This document shows positions 18,718 to 28,500 of a stretch of 64,000 nucleotides of DNA, in pieces. Source of the stretch: Rhizobium freirei PRF 81. Its GTDB lineage: Bacteria > Pseudomonadota > Alphaproteobacteria > Rhizobiales > Rhizobiaceae. The position numbers and the translations under genes are program-made. Within the stretch, counting starts at the first letter, position 1, and each line of letters begins with the position of its first letter. A model generated the notes under the pieces. That model made no database searches and was not told where the DNA came from. It was given only the letters and a program-made list of their open reading frames with translations. Where the stretch lies: NCBI RefSeq assembly GCF_000359745.1, contig NZ_AQHN01000089.1, forward strand, positions 281,001-345,000, in the 5' to 3' direction.

Positions 18718-19719
18718 ATGAAAGCATTTCTGATCGATCGCTACGCAAAGGGCGGTGCTGTGAGACTTGGGCAAAGTCCGGAACCCGAGCTGCGGGAGAA
18801 TGATGTGATGGTGCAGGTTCATGCCGCCGGTGTGAATCCTTTGGATGCCAAGATCAGGGACGGTGAGTTCAAGCTCATCCTGCCCTATCGCCTGCCTCTG
18901 ATCCTCGGCAACGACGTCGCGGGCGTGGTGGTCCGGGTCGGATCCAAGGTTCGCAGCTTCAAGCCGGGCGACGAGGTCTATGCGCGCCCCAACAAGGATC
19001 GCATCGGCACATTCGCGGAGTTCATCGCCATGGACGAGGCCGACGTGGCGATGAAGCCGAAAAACCTGACGATGGAAGAGGCGGCATCGATGCCTCTCGT
19101 CGCTTTGACGGCTTGGCAGGTTCTCGTCGGGCGGGCAAATCTTGAGAGAGGACAAAAAGTTCTCATCCATGCCGGCTCTGGCGGCGTGGGGGCGGTCGCC
19201 ATCCAGCTTGCCAAGCACATCGGAGCACAAGTGGCGACGACGACCAGCACGGCCAACGTCGATCTTGTCAAAAGCCTCGGCGCGGATGTCGTCGTCGACT
19301 ACAGGAAGGATGATTTCGAGGAGGTGTTGCGGGGTTATGACGTCGTTCTGAACAGCCTTGGCAAGGATACGCTGGAGAAATCGCTTCGAGTGTTGAAGCC
19401 CGGCGGAAAACTCATCTCAATCTCCGGTCCGCCGGATCCGGCCTTTGCCAGGCAGAGCAGCTCCGGCTGGCTGCTTCGGCAGGTCATGCGTCTGCTGAGC
19501 GCCGGCATCCGCAGGAAATCAAAGCGTCATGGTGTAACCTACTCGTTCGTCTTCATGACAGCGAACGGGGCGCAGCTCGACCAGATCACGTCCCTGATCG
19601 AGGCCGGGGCAATACGACCTGTGATGGATAAGATCTTTCCGTTCGAAAGCACCAACGAGGCGCTGGCCTACGTGGAGACCGGCCGGGTCAAAGGCAAGGT
19701 CGTAATCACGGTTAAATAA
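18718..19719 (+). CDS. Zinc-independent MDR oxidoreductase (quinone reductase-like)
   Basis: A 333-residue medium-chain dehydrogenase of the quinone oxidoreductase group. The N-terminal GroES-like domain includes GVNPLDAKIRDGEFK and LGNDVAGVVVRVG. The NADPH-binding Rossmann fold has HAGSGGVGAVAIQLAKHIG. No zinc-binding cysteine set is visible, consistent with the zinc-free subfamily. It is the second gene after the HxlR-controlled SDR and is likely co-transcribed with it. NADPH-dependent reduction of quinones or enones is inferred from the family. Confidence 0.87.
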   Translation: MKAFLIDRYAKGGAVRLGQSPEPELRENDVMVQVHAAGVNPLDAKIRDGEFKLILPYRLPLILGNDVAGVVVRVGSKVRSFKPGDEVYARPNKDRIGTFAEFIAMDEADVAMKPKNLTMEEAASMPLVALTAWQVLVGRANLERGQKVLIHAGSGGVGAVAIQLAKHIGAQVATTTSTANVDLVKSLGADVVVDYRKDDFEEVLRGYDVVLNSLGKDTLEKSLRVLKPGGKLISISGPPDPAFARQSSSGWLLRQVMRLLSAGIRRKSKRHGVTYSFVFMTANGAQLDQITSLIEAGAIRPVMDKIFPFESTNEALAYVETGRVKGKVVITVK

Positions 19720-19791
19720 GGGGCTCATTGTCTCAGGCGGATCATGTCTATGCCTCGGTCTGAAAGGCCGTTGTCGCCCATCGCAGGGTGA

Positions 19792-19827
19792 GAGCCTAAA
19801 AATCCCGCCAACGTCGCCTTTAGGCTC
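19792..19827 (+). terminator. Hairpin between the MDR gene and trpF
   Basis: Perfect 9-base arms GAGCCTAAA (19792-19800) and TTTAGGCTC (19819-19827) enclose an 18-base loop. The region downstream (GACTCTTTTG) is only weakly T-rich. It could be a terminator for the MDR gene or a structure in the trpF leader. Confidence 0.45.
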
Positions 19828-19860
19828 GACTCTTTTGAATTTTCGTGTCACTCCGCTGCC

Positions 19861-20535
19861 ATGAACGCCGATGTCAAAATTTGTGGTCTGAAGACGCCAG
19901 AAGCGGTGGATCGAGCTCTTGAGCGCGGCGCCACCCATATCGGCTTTATCTTCTTCGAAAAGAGCCCGCGCTATATCGAGCCCGATCTGGCCGGCCTGCT
20001 GGCGGAGCGCGCGCGCGGCAAGGCGAAGATCGTCGCCGTCACGGTCAACCCGACGAATGACGATCTCGACGAGATCATGTCGTTGGTGAAGCCGGACATG
20101 CTGCAGCTCCATGGCAATGAAAGCCCGGAGCGTGTGCTGACCATCAAAGCGGTCTATAATGTCCCCGTCATGAAGGCCATGTCGGTGCGCGACGCCGACG
20201 ATCTGAGGCGGGTGGAATCCTATATCGGCATTGCCGACCGCTTCCTGTTCGACGCCAAGCCGCCTGCCGGCTCGGAGCTGCCGGGCGGAAACGGCGTGTC
20301 CTTCGATTGGAGCCTGATGAGCTGGCTCGATGATCGGGTGGATTACATGCTGTCGGGCGGGGTGAACAAGGACAATGTCGCCCGCGCTCTGGCATCCACC
20401 AAGGCCACGGGTGTGGATCTTTCCTCCGCCGTCGAAAGCGCGCCGGGTGTGAAGGATCTGGGCAAGATCGACCAGTTTTTCGACGCTTTTGCAGAAGCAT
20501 GTCTGCCGGAACCGGCAGCAGGGAGTAGAAAGTGA
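19861..20535 (+). CDS. trpF: Phosphoribosylanthranilate isomerase
   Basis: Third step of tryptophan synthesis: the Amadori rearrangement of N-(5'-phosphoribosyl)anthranilate to CdRP. The start MNADVKICGLKTPEAV contains the catalytic Cys in KICGL. Other motifs are GFIFFEKSPRYI, LQLHGNE, FLFDAKPP with the general-acid Asp, and LSGGVNKDNV at the phosphate site. It is 224 residues long. It overlaps trpB by four bases and heads the trpFBA operon. A hairpin lies 34 bases before the start. Confidence 0.95.
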   Translation: MNADVKICGLKTPEAVDRALERGATHIGFIFFEKSPRYIEPDLAGLLAERARGKAKIVAVTVNPTNDDLDEIMSLVKPDMLQLHGNESPERVLTIKAVYNVPVMKAMSVRDADDLRRVESYIGIADRFLFDAKPPAGSELPGGNGVSFDWSLMSWLDDRVDYMLSGGVNKDNVARALASTKATGVDLSSAVESAPGVKDLGKIDQFFDAFAEACLPEPAAGSRK

Positions 20536-21746
20536 ACCAGACGCCTAAACCCAATTCCTTCCGCTCCGGCCCCGATGAGGACGGCCGTTTCGGCATTTAC
20601 GGTGGTCGTTTCGTAGCCGAAACGTTGATGCCGCTGATCCTGGATTTGCAGGAGGAATGGAACAAGGCGAAGGACGATCCGGCCTTTCAGGCTGAGCTGA
20701 AGTCGCTGGGCACGCATTACATCGGTCGACCGAGCCCGCTTTACTTTGCCGAGCGCCTGACGGCAGAACTCGGCGGCGCAAAAATCTATTTCAAGCGCGA
20801 AGAGCTGAACCACACGGGTTCGCACAAGATCAACAATTGCATCGGTCAGATCCTGCTCGCCAAGCGCATGGGCAAGACCCGCATCATCGCCGAGACCGGT
20901 GCCGGCCAGCATGGCGTTGCCTCGGCGACGGTTGCTGCCCGCTTCGGCCTGCCCTGCGTCGTCTACATGGGCGCGACCGATGTGGAGCGCCAGGCGCCGA
21001 ACGTTTTCCGCATGAAGCTCCTGGGCGCCGAGGTTATCCCTGTGACCGCCGGCAGCGGCACGCTGAAGGACGCCATGAACGAGGCGCTGCGCGACTGGGT
21101 CACCAATGTCGATGATACCTATTACCTGATCGGCACGGCCGCCGGCCCGCATCCCTATCCGGAAATGGTCCGCGATTTCCAGGCCGTGATCGGCACGGAA
21201 GCCCGCGCGCAGATACTGGAGGCCGAAGGCCGCCTGCCGGATCTCGTCATCGCGGCCGTCGGCGGCGGCTCGAACGCCATCGGCATCTTCCATCCCTTCC
21301 TCGATGACGAAGGCGTCAAGATCGTCGGCGTCGAAGCCGGCGGCAAGGGTCTGCAGGGCGATGAGCATTGCGCATCCATCACCGCCGGTTCGCCCGGCGT
21401 GCTGCACGGCAACCGCACCTATCTGCTGCAGGACGGCGACGGCCAGATCAAAGAAGGTCATTCGATCTCGGCTGGCCTCGACTATCCCGGCATCGGCCCG
21501 GAACACTCCTGGCTGAACGATATCGGCCGCGCCGAATATGTTCCGATCATGGACCATGAGGCGCTGGACGCCTTCCAGACGCTGACGCGCCTCGAGGGCA
21601 TCATTCCGGCGCTCGAGCCGAGCCATGCGCTCGCCGAAGTGATCAAGCGTGCCCCGAAGATGGGCAAGGACGAGATCATCCTGATGAACCTCTCCGGCCG
21701 CGGCGACAAGGATATCTTCACCGTCGGCAAGATTCTGGGAATGTGA
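20532..21746 (+). CDS. trpB: Tryptophan synthase beta chain
   Basis: PLP enzyme joining indole and serine to give tryptophan. It starts at GTG 20532, overlapping the trpF stop by four bases. It is 404 residues long. The PLP lysine is Lys99 in HTGSHKIN, the glycine-rich phosphate loop is VGGGSNAIG, and the C-terminal NLSGRGDKD matches the COMM-domain region. Its stop is followed by trpA after 10 bases, and the two chains form the alpha2beta2 complex that channels indole. Confidence 0.96.
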   Translation: MNQTPKPNSFRSGPDEDGRFGIYGGRFVAETLMPLILDLQEEWNKAKDDPAFQAELKSLGTHYIGRPSPLYFAERLTAELGGAKIYFKREELNHTGSHKINNCIGQILLAKRMGKTRIIAETGAGQHGVASATVAARFGLPCVVYMGATDVERQAPNVFRMKLLGAEVIPVTAGSGTLKDAMNEALRDWVTNVDDTYYLIGTAAGPHPYPEMVRDFQAVIGTEARAQILEAEGRLPDLVIAAVGGGSNAIGIFHPFLDDEGVKIVGVEAGGKGLQGDEHCASITAGSPGVLHGNRTYLLQDGDGQIKEGHSISAGLDYPGIGPEHSWLNDIGRAEYVPIMDHEALDAFQTLTRLEGIIPALEPSHALAEVIKRAPKMGKDEIILMNLSGRGDKDIFTVGKILGM

Positions 21747-21756
21747 GTTAGACGCC

Positions 21757-22596
21757 ATGACCGCACGTATGGACAAACGCTTCGCCGCTCTGAAGGCTGA
21801 AGGCCGCCCGGCACTCGTCACCTATTTCATGGGCGGCGATCCCGATTACGAGACCTCGCTCGGCATCATGAAGGCGCTGCCGGAAGCCGGCGCCGACGTC
21901 ATCGAACTCGGCATGCCCTTCTCCGATCCCATGGCCGACGGCCCGGCGATCCAGCTTGCCGGCCAGCGTGCCCTGAAGGCCGGCCAGACGCTGAAGAAGA
22001 CGCTGCAGCTCGCAACCGATTTCCGTAAAGTCGATGCCGATACGCCGATCGTGATGATGGGCTACTACAATCCGATCTACATCTATGGCGTCGAAAAGTT
22101 CCTCGATGACGCGATTGCCGCCGGCATCGATGGCCTGATCGTCGTCGACCTGCCGCCGGAAATGGATGACGAGCTTTGTATTCCTGCCATCCGCAAGGGT
22201 ATCAATTTCATCCGCCTGGCAACGCCCACCACCGATGACAAGCGCCTGCCGACGGTTCTGAAAAACACGTCCGGCTTCGTCTATTATGTCTCGATGAACG
22301 GCATCACCGGTTCGGCCCTGCCGGATCCGTCGCTGGTTTCGGGTGCGGTCGAGCGCATCAAGGAGCACACTGAGCTGCCGGTCTGCGTCGGCTTCGGCGT
22401 CAAGACGGCCGAGCACGCCAAGCTGATCGGCGCTTCCGCTGACGGCGTCGTCGTCGGCACCGCCATCGTCAACCAGATTGCCACCAGCCTTACCAAGGAT
22501 GGCAAGGCGACGGCAGATACCATCCAGGCCGTTGCGACGCTGGTGCGCGGCCTGTCGACGGGAACCCGCTCTGCGCGCCTTGTTGCCGCCGAATAG
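21757..22596 (+). CDS. trpA: Tryptophan synthase alpha chain
   Basis: TIM-barrel subunit that cleaves indole-3-glycerol phosphate to indole and GAP. The active-site signature ELGMPFSDPMADGPAIQ contains the catalytic Glu and the indole-binding residues, MMGYYNPIY and YYVSMNGITG follow, and VGFGVKT binds the phosphate. The 279 residues are normal for this subunit. It is the last gene of trpFBA. An imperfect hairpin lies just downstream, and the next gene is accD after about 200 bases. This trpFBA-accD-folC order is common in alphaproteobacteria. Confidence 0.96.
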   Translation: MTARMDKRFAALKAEGRPALVTYFMGGDPDYETSLGIMKALPEAGADVIELGMPFSDPMADGPAIQLAGQRALKAGQTLKKTLQLATDFRKVDADTPIVMMGYYNPIYIYGVEKFLDDAIAAGIDGLIVVDLPPEMDDELCIPAIRKGINFIRLATPTTDDKRLPTVLKNTSGFVYYVSMNGITGSALPDPSLVSGAVERIKEHTELPVCVGFGVKTAEHAKLIGASADGVVVGTAIVNQIATSLTKDGKATADTIQAVATLVRGLSTGTRSARLVAAE

Positions 22597-22607
22597 TTTT
22601 CCCATAT

Positions 22608-22647
22608 AGGCCTTCTCATCGGTCGTTACCGATTGAAGAAAAGGCCT
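22608..22647 (+). terminator. Imperfect hairpin after trpA
   Basis: AGGCCTTCT (22608 on) pairs with AGAAAAGGCCT (ending 22647), and an inner ATCGGT/ACCGAT pair lies around a cgtt loop. There is no clear T run, so it is a weak terminator candidate. It is followed by a degenerate palindromic repeat. Confidence 0.4.
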
Positions 22648-22656
22648 GCGGGCGTT

Positions 22657-22756
22657 AGAGCATGTCCTGACAGAGCGCACAGCGGCCTTCGGTCGGGAAT
22701 GTGGACAATAAGAGATGGAGTGTTTTCGCGCTTCGAAGAAAAGCGAAAGCGCTTGA
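22657..22756. repeat. Degenerate rhizobial palindromic repeat between trpA and accD
   Basis: GAGCATGTC and a degraded GCGGCC...GGTCGG core resemble the element at 42188-42238. A second part contains GCGCTT (22729-22734 region) and AAGCGC around GAAGAAAAGC. Divergence is high, so the family assignment is tentative. Confidence 0.35.
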
Positions 22757-22800
22757 AGTGACGACGAGATCGATGAATTGGGTCGATTAGGAGTTTCGAA

Positions 22801-23712
22801 TTGAACTGGATCACGAATTACGTTCGCCCGCGGATCAACTCCATGCTGGGCCGTCGCGAGGTTCCGGAGAATCTCTGGATCAAGTGCCCGGAGACCGGCG
22901 AAATGGTTTTCCACAAGGATCTGGAGGACAACAAGTGGGTCATTCCGGCATCAGGCTTCCATATGAAGATGCCGGCCAAGGCCCGCCTGACGGATCTCTT
23001 CGACAAGGGTGAATACGAAGCCCTGCCGCAGCCGAAGGTGGCGCAGGACCCGCTGAAGTTCCGCGACTCGAAGAAATACACCGATCGCCTGAAGGACAGC
23101 CGCCTCAAGACCGAGCAGGAAGACACGATCCTTGCCGGCGTCGGCAAGGTTCGCGGCGTGAAGCTTGTTGCCGTCGTGCATGAATTCAATTTCATGGGCG
23201 GTTCACTCGGCATTGCCGCCGGCGAAGCCATCGTCAAGGCATTCGAGCGCGCGATTTCGGAAAAGTGCCCGCTGGTCATGTTCCCCGCTTCGGGCGGCGC
23301 GCGCATGCAGGAAGGCATTCTGTCGCTGATGCAGCTGCCGCGCACGACCGTTGCCGTCGATATGCTGAAGGAAGCAGGTCAGCCCTATATCGTCGTTCTG
23401 ACCAACCCGACCACCGGCGGCGTTACAGCTTCCTACGCCATGCTGGGCGATATTCATCTGGCCGAGCCGGGTGCGGAAATCTGCTTCGCCGGCAAGCGTG
23501 TCATCGAGCAGACCATCCGCGAGAAGCTGCCGGAAGGCTTCCAGACCTCGGAATACCTGCTGGAACACGGCATGGTCGACATGGTCGTCAAGCGCCACGA
23601 TATTCCGGACACTCTTGCCACGCTCCTGAAGATCCTGACCAAGGTGCCGGCAAACGATGTGTCCGCCAAGAGCAAGAACGGCGCGGCGCTGCCGGTAGCG
23701 GCGAACGCCTGA
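22801..23712 (+). CDS. accD: Acetyl-CoA carboxylase carboxyltransferase beta subunit, zinc cysteines lost
   Basis: Beta half of carboxyltransferase, transferring carboxyl from biotin to acetyl-CoA in fatty acid synthesis with AccA. The 303 residues hold a crotonase-like core with FMGGSLGIAAGEAIVKAFE, FPASGGARMQEG and NPTTGGVTASYAMLGD. The N-terminal CxxC..CxxC zinc ribbon of E. coli AccD is reduced to a single Cys29 (WIKCPETGEM); later positions read VIPASGFHM. The start is TTG with TAGGAG upstream. It lies 32 bases before folC. Confidence 0.95.
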   Translation: MNWITNYVRPRINSMLGRREVPENLWIKCPETGEMVFHKDLEDNKWVIPASGFHMKMPAKARLTDLFDKGEYEALPQPKVAQDPLKFRDSKKYTDRLKDSRLKTEQEDTILAGVGKVRGVKLVAVVHEFNFMGGSLGIAAGEAIVKAFERAISEKCPLVMFPASGGARMQEGILSLMQLPRTTVAVDMLKEAGQPYIVVLTNPTTGGVTASYAMLGDIHLAEPGAEICFAGKRVIEQTIREKLPEGFQTSEYLLEHGMVDMVVKRHDIPDTLATLLKILTKVPANDVSAKSKNGAALPVAANA

Positions 23713-23744
23713 TATCATAGATAGCCGAAAGGCGGAGGTGCGGG

Positions 23745-25097
23745 ATGACGGCTATGGATCAATCCGCAACGAGCGAGGCAGCAAGGGAGATCGAGAAGCT
23801 GTTGGGGCTGCACCCAAAGGGCTTCGATCTCTCTCTGGAGAGAATAACCCGGCTGCTCGATATCCTCGGCAATCCTCATAGGAAGTTGCCGCCGGTGATC
23901 CATGTCGCCGGCACCAACGGCAAGGGATCGGTGACGGCCTTCTGCCGCGCGCTGCTTGAGGCCGGCGGCTACAGCGTGCATGTCCACACCTCGCCGCATC
24001 TCGTCAATTGGCATGAGCGCTACCGGATGGGCGTCAAGGGCGGCCGTGGTCAGCTTGTCGACGATGCCGTTTTCGCCGATGTGCTGCGCCGCATCGCCGC
24101 CGCCAATGCCGGCCAGAAGATCACGGTCTTCGAAATCCTGACGGCCGCGACCTTCCTTCTCTTCGCCGAACACCCGGCCGATGCCGCCATCATCGAAGTG
24201 GGCCTCGGCGGTCGTTTCGATGCCACCAATGTCATTTCCGATCCGGCCGTCTCGGTCATCATGCCTATTTCGCTCGATCATCAGCCCTATCTCGGCGATC
24301 GCGTCGAGCTGATCGCCGCCGAGAAGGCCGGCATCATGAAATCGGGCCATCCCGTCGTCATCGGCCATCAGGAATATGATGCAGCACTCGATGTCTTGAT
24401 ATCGACGGCCGAGCGGCTTCGCTGCCCGACCGCTGTTTTCGGCCAGGATTTTTCTGCCCACGAAGAATATGGCCAGCTGGTCTATCAGGATGAGTTCGGC
24501 CTTGCCGACCTGCCCCTGCCGCGCCTGCCCGGCCGCCACCAGTATGGCAATGCCGCTGCCGCCATCCGCGCAGTCAAGGCCGCCGGCTTCGTCGTTACCG
24601 AAGCGATGATGGAAAAGGCGATGACCTCGGTCGAATGGCCGGGGCGCCTGCAGCGGCTGACGGAAGGCAATCTGATGCCGCGCGCGCCCGAAGGGGCGGA
24701 AATCTGGGTCGATGGCGGCCACAATCCCGGCGCCGGCGAAGTTATCGCCGAGGCCATGGCCAATTTCGAAGAGCGCCAGCCGAGGCCTCTATTCCTGATC
24801 ATTGGCATGATCAACACCAAGGATCCCGTCGGTTATTTCAAGGCTTTCGTCGGTCTCGCGGAGAAGGTTTATTGCGTGCCGATCCGCGGCAGCGATGCGA
24901 TGATCGATCCCGTCATCCTGGCGAATGCCGCCTATGATGCCGGCCTGGTGGCAGAGCCGATGTCTGATGTCGGCGAGGCACTGGATGCGATCAAGGCCCT
25001 TGCGGCGCCGGCCTCGCTGCCTCCGCGCATCCTGATCGGCGGCTCCCTCTATCTGGTCGGCGATGTACTTGCGGATAACGGCACGCCGCCCCGGTAA
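23745..25097 (+). CDS. folC: Bifunctional folylpolyglutamate/dihydrofolate synthase
   Basis: ATP-dependent ligase adding glutamate to dihydropteroate and folates. It has 450 residues with Mur-ligase architecture: the P-loop HVAGTNGKGSVTAF, the EVGLGGRFDATNV segment, and SLDHQPYLGDRVELIAAEKAGIMK. The C-terminal domain carries WVDGGHNPGAGEVI. The GGCGGAGG ribosome site supports the ATG at 23745. It is the second gene after accD and ends at a strong terminator. Confidence 0.95.
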   Translation: MTAMDQSATSEAAREIEKLLGLHPKGFDLSLERITRLLDILGNPHRKLPPVIHVAGTNGKGSVTAFCRALLEAGGYSVHVHTSPHLVNWHERYRMGVKGGRGQLVDDAVFADVLRRIAAANAGQKITVFEILTAATFLLFAEHPADAAIIEVGLGGRFDATNVISDPAVSVIMPISLDHQPYLGDRVELIAAEKAGIMKSGHPVVIGHQEYDAALDVLISTAERLRCPTAVFGQDFSAHEEYGQLVYQDEFGLADLPLPRLPGRHQYGNAAAAIRAVKAAGFVVTEAMMEKAMTSVEWPGRLQRLTEGNLMPRAPEGAEIWVDGGHNPGAGEVIAEAMANFEERQPRPLFLIIGMINTKDPVGYFKAFVGLAEKVYCVPIRGSDAMIDPVILANAAYDAGLVAEPMSDVGEALDAIKALAAPASLPPRILIGGSLYLVGDVLADNGTPPR

Positions 25098-25114
25098 ACC
25101 AAATCGAGATCAAT

Positions 25115-25143
25115 AAAAAAGCCCGGTCGAGCCGGGCTTTTTT
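25115..25143. terminator. Bidirectional terminator between folC and trxA
   Basis: Twelve-base perfect arms (AAAAAAGCCCGG and its complement) enclose a 5-base loop. Confidence 0.92.
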
Positions 25144-25166
25144 AATTCATGCGATCGATACCGAGA

Positions 25167-25487
25167 TCAGGATGCGCTGGAGATCCAGTTCTGCAGGGCC
25201 GTTTTGGGAGCGGCGCCGACCTTGATGTCAGCGACTTCGCCGGCCTTGAACATGGCAAGCGTCGGGATCGAGCGAACGCCGAACTGGGCGGCCAGTTCCG
25301 GGTTTTCGTCGATGTTGAGCTTGGCAACCTTGACCTTGCCTTCGAACTGCACGGCGAGTTCTTCGAGAGCCGGGGCGATCATCTTGCACGGACCGCACCA
25401 TTCGGCCCAGAAATCAACGACGACAGGCTCTGCAGACTGCAGCACTTCGGTGGCGAAGTTGGAGGTATCGACTTTAACGGTAGCCAT
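25167..25487 (-). CDS. trxA: Thioredoxin
   Basis: Cytoplasmic thiol-disulfide oxidoreductase of 106 residues. The active site WCGPCK has Cys31 and Cys34. Other hallmarks are VDFWAEW before it, PTLAMF with the cis-proline after it, and no signal peptide. It follows addA on the same strand with a gap of about 75 bases, so it may be read from the divL-tsaE/amgK-murU-addBA operon or have its own promoter in the gap. Confidence 0.96.
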   Translation of the reverse strand: MATVKVDTSNFATEVLQSAEPVVVDFWAEWCGPCKMIAPALEELAVQFEGKVKVAKLNIDENPELAAQFGVRSIPTLAMFKAGEVADIKVGAAPKTALQNWISSAS

Positions 25488-25562
25488 AGGCTGCTCCTTA
25501 CCAGGATTTACGGGTTGCTAGATATGTGATGATGCGGTGCCCAGATGTCAATATTTGGTATT

Positions 25563-28500
25563 TCACTTTGTCTCGAGCTCCGCAAGCGCCGATGCCAGCG
25601 CCCTATCGGACAGCGTGTAGATCGAGGCGTTTTCGGTATAGACCAGCACGCAGTCGATGCGCTTGCCCGGATAAAGCGGCCTAAGGATTTCGCGATAGAT
25701 GGCAAGCTGTGCCCTGTGCGCGAAGGGGATCGTGCCTTCTTCGCCGGGTGGCACACGGTTTGTCTTGTAGTCGAGAATGACGATACGGTCGTCGAAGTCA
25801 GCCAGGCGATCGAGTCGGCCCGAGACGGCATAGGATTGACTACCGAGTTTCAGCGTTCCCATGATCGAGACTTCCGCCTGCGCATGGGCGCTGAAAGTGC
25901 CCTGCAGATCCGGATGCGACAGCAGCGCCATGACCGAATTGATCAGCGCATCGCGCTCCGCCTGCGGCCAGAAGCGCGTGGCCCGCTCGGCATAGCGCCT
26001 GGCGGCATCGGCGCGCTCCTCAAGCGCGATTTCGGGCAATGTCTGCAGCATGCGGTGGATGAAGCGGCCCTTCTGTAGGGCGCGGTCGGACTTGACCTTT
26101 TCGCCGAAGAGCGCCGATGTGACGAGCAGGCTGTCTGCCTCGTCGTCGATGACGGTGCCGACGCCGGAGGGGCTGAGCGGCCGCGGCAGGTTTCTTTGTG
26201 GCGGCAGTGGCCGGCTGAGGCCGGCGGGCAGGCCGGTACGCTCCGTCCGTTTTTCCGGTTCGCGCATGGTTTCGAACTCGCGCTGCACCTGCGCGACGCG
26301 CCAGCTTAAACCTTCCCAATCGCCATCAGGCCCGGAGAAGGTCTTCGGCGTGCAATGCTGTTCGTCTCCGCGCAAGGCCGTGGAAATCATGGCATGCCAT
26401 GTATCGGGATTTTCACGAATGCCGCGATAGCCGCAGATGATCAGCCGGTCGGCGGCGCGGGTCATGCCGACATAGAGCAGGCGGCGATACTCTTCCTCCG
26501 CCAGCGACTGCAGCCGCGCCGCATCGGCCTGCGTCAGCGAGTTCGCAAGCGCCGAGACCGGAACCCAAACCGGCAGCGGGATCTGGTCCCTGCCGGTCTC
26601 GATCAGCCGCATCTTCGGCAGATGCGTGTGCGTAAAGGCCTTGCCGCCGCCGTCGACGAGGAAGACGATCGGCGCTTCCAGCCCCTTAGACGCGTGAACC
26701 GTCATGATCCGCACTTCGTTGCGGCCCTTGTCCTGCTCGCGCTTCACGGTCGGCGCTTCAAGCTCCAGCGTCGAGATGAAGGATTGCAGCCCAGGCAGGC
26801 CGCTGGTCTCATGATCGAGCGCAAAAGTCAGGAATTCGTCGAGGATATCGCTAACCTCGGTGCCGAGTCGCGCCAGAAACTGCCGCCTGCCGCCGAAGCT
26901 GCCGAGCACGCGAGCGTAGAAGTCGTGAACGGCCAGGCTCTTCGACAGCGAAAGATAGGTTTTCAGCCGCTCGGCTGCTTGCTTGAAGCGATCATGACCA
27001 TCCTCGGCAAATCGCTGCAGATGGCTCCAGACGCTTTCCTCTTCATCGCGATAGGCGGCGACGGCGAAGACATCTTCTTCGCTGAGATCGAATAAGGGGC
27101 TTTTCAGCAGGGCAGAAAGCGAAAGATCGTCTTGCGGCAGCAACAGGAAGCGGCCGAGCGCGAGAAGATCCTGAATGGCGATATGGCTGGTCAGCACCAG
27201 ACGGTCGGCGCCGGCGACGGGAATATTGCCGCGTCGTTTCAAAGCGCGCGTCAGCGCGTTGACGAAACTGTCGCGCTTGCGCACCAGCACGAGAATGTCG
27301 CCGGCCTCGATGAACCGGGTCTTGCCCTTCTCGATGATGGTTTCCCGTCCGACGAGATTGCCGATCGCCTGCGCCATCCGCCGCGCCAGGATGGCGGCGG
27401 GCGCACTTTCCGGCGTCGAATCGAAAGGCGCCGTCCAGTCCTCCTCCTTGGCGGCCGGCTCCGGCGCGATCATCTCCCAGAGGTCGACGGCGCCGGGATG
27501 GCCGATGCGGCTGGAACGATGCACCACCGGCTCGTTGACGGCACTCAGTCCCCGGGCATTTTCCGGGCTGGTAAAGACATGATCGACGGCGCCGAGAACG
27601 TCGGCCGTCGAGCGGAAGGAGAGCGGCAGACGGATCGACGAGAATTGCTGGCCGCTGGCGCCCACCCGCCGCCGCGTGCGATCGCTTTCCTCGGAAAAGC
27701 GTTCGGGCCGTGCGCCTTGGAACGAGTAGATAGACTGCTTCTCGTCGCCGACGGCAAAGATGGTTCTGAGCGTCGGCCGCGCGCTTTCGCCGGAAAAGAA
27801 ATCCTCCGCCAGCGACTGGATGACGCTCCACTGGATCGGGCTGGTGTCCTGCGCCTCGTCCACCAGAATATGATCGATGCCCTGATCCAGCTTGTAGTGG
27901 ATCCACGGTCCGACATCCTTCTTGGTCAGGAGATCGGCCGTGCGGGTGATGAGGTCTTCGAAATCGAGCTGGCTGCGCCGCTTCTTCAGCTCTTCATAAT
28001 CCCGGTTCAGCCGGTCGGTGAGGATGAGGGCCGCGCGCGTGGCACGATACATCCGCATCAGCTTCAGCCGGTCGCGGCAGGCAACCACATGGGCGCGTGC
28101 CTCAGCGACAGCCTCGGCAAGGGCAGGGGCATCTGCCAGCATTGCCTTGACGAAGAATTGGCTGTCGGATTTCGGCTCGCCCTTGGCGGTCAGCATGATC
28201 TTTTCGAGGATTTCGGCCCGGGCGATCGGGTCTGCCTCGCGCTTGGCAAGGCGCAGCGCATAAGCAATCTCCTGCGCCTTGGCGCCACCCTTTTGATCGG
28301 CAAGGGTCAGATAGAGCTCAAGCGTCGCGCCGGAGAGGCCGGGAAGCGGCCAATATTGCCCTACGATGCCGTCTTCCGTGTCGCTGGCGGAGAGGCCGAG
28401 CCGCGCCAGCAGAGCCGCCTCAAAGCCGCCCTGCCGCTCGGCAGCCTCGGTGAAGCGCCGGATGGCGTTGCGATTGGCGACGATATCGCCAAGCAGCGTT

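Noticed and set aside
19720..19860. Classical trp attenuator with leader peptide
   Set aside because: No short frame with tandem Trp codons precedes the hairpin.
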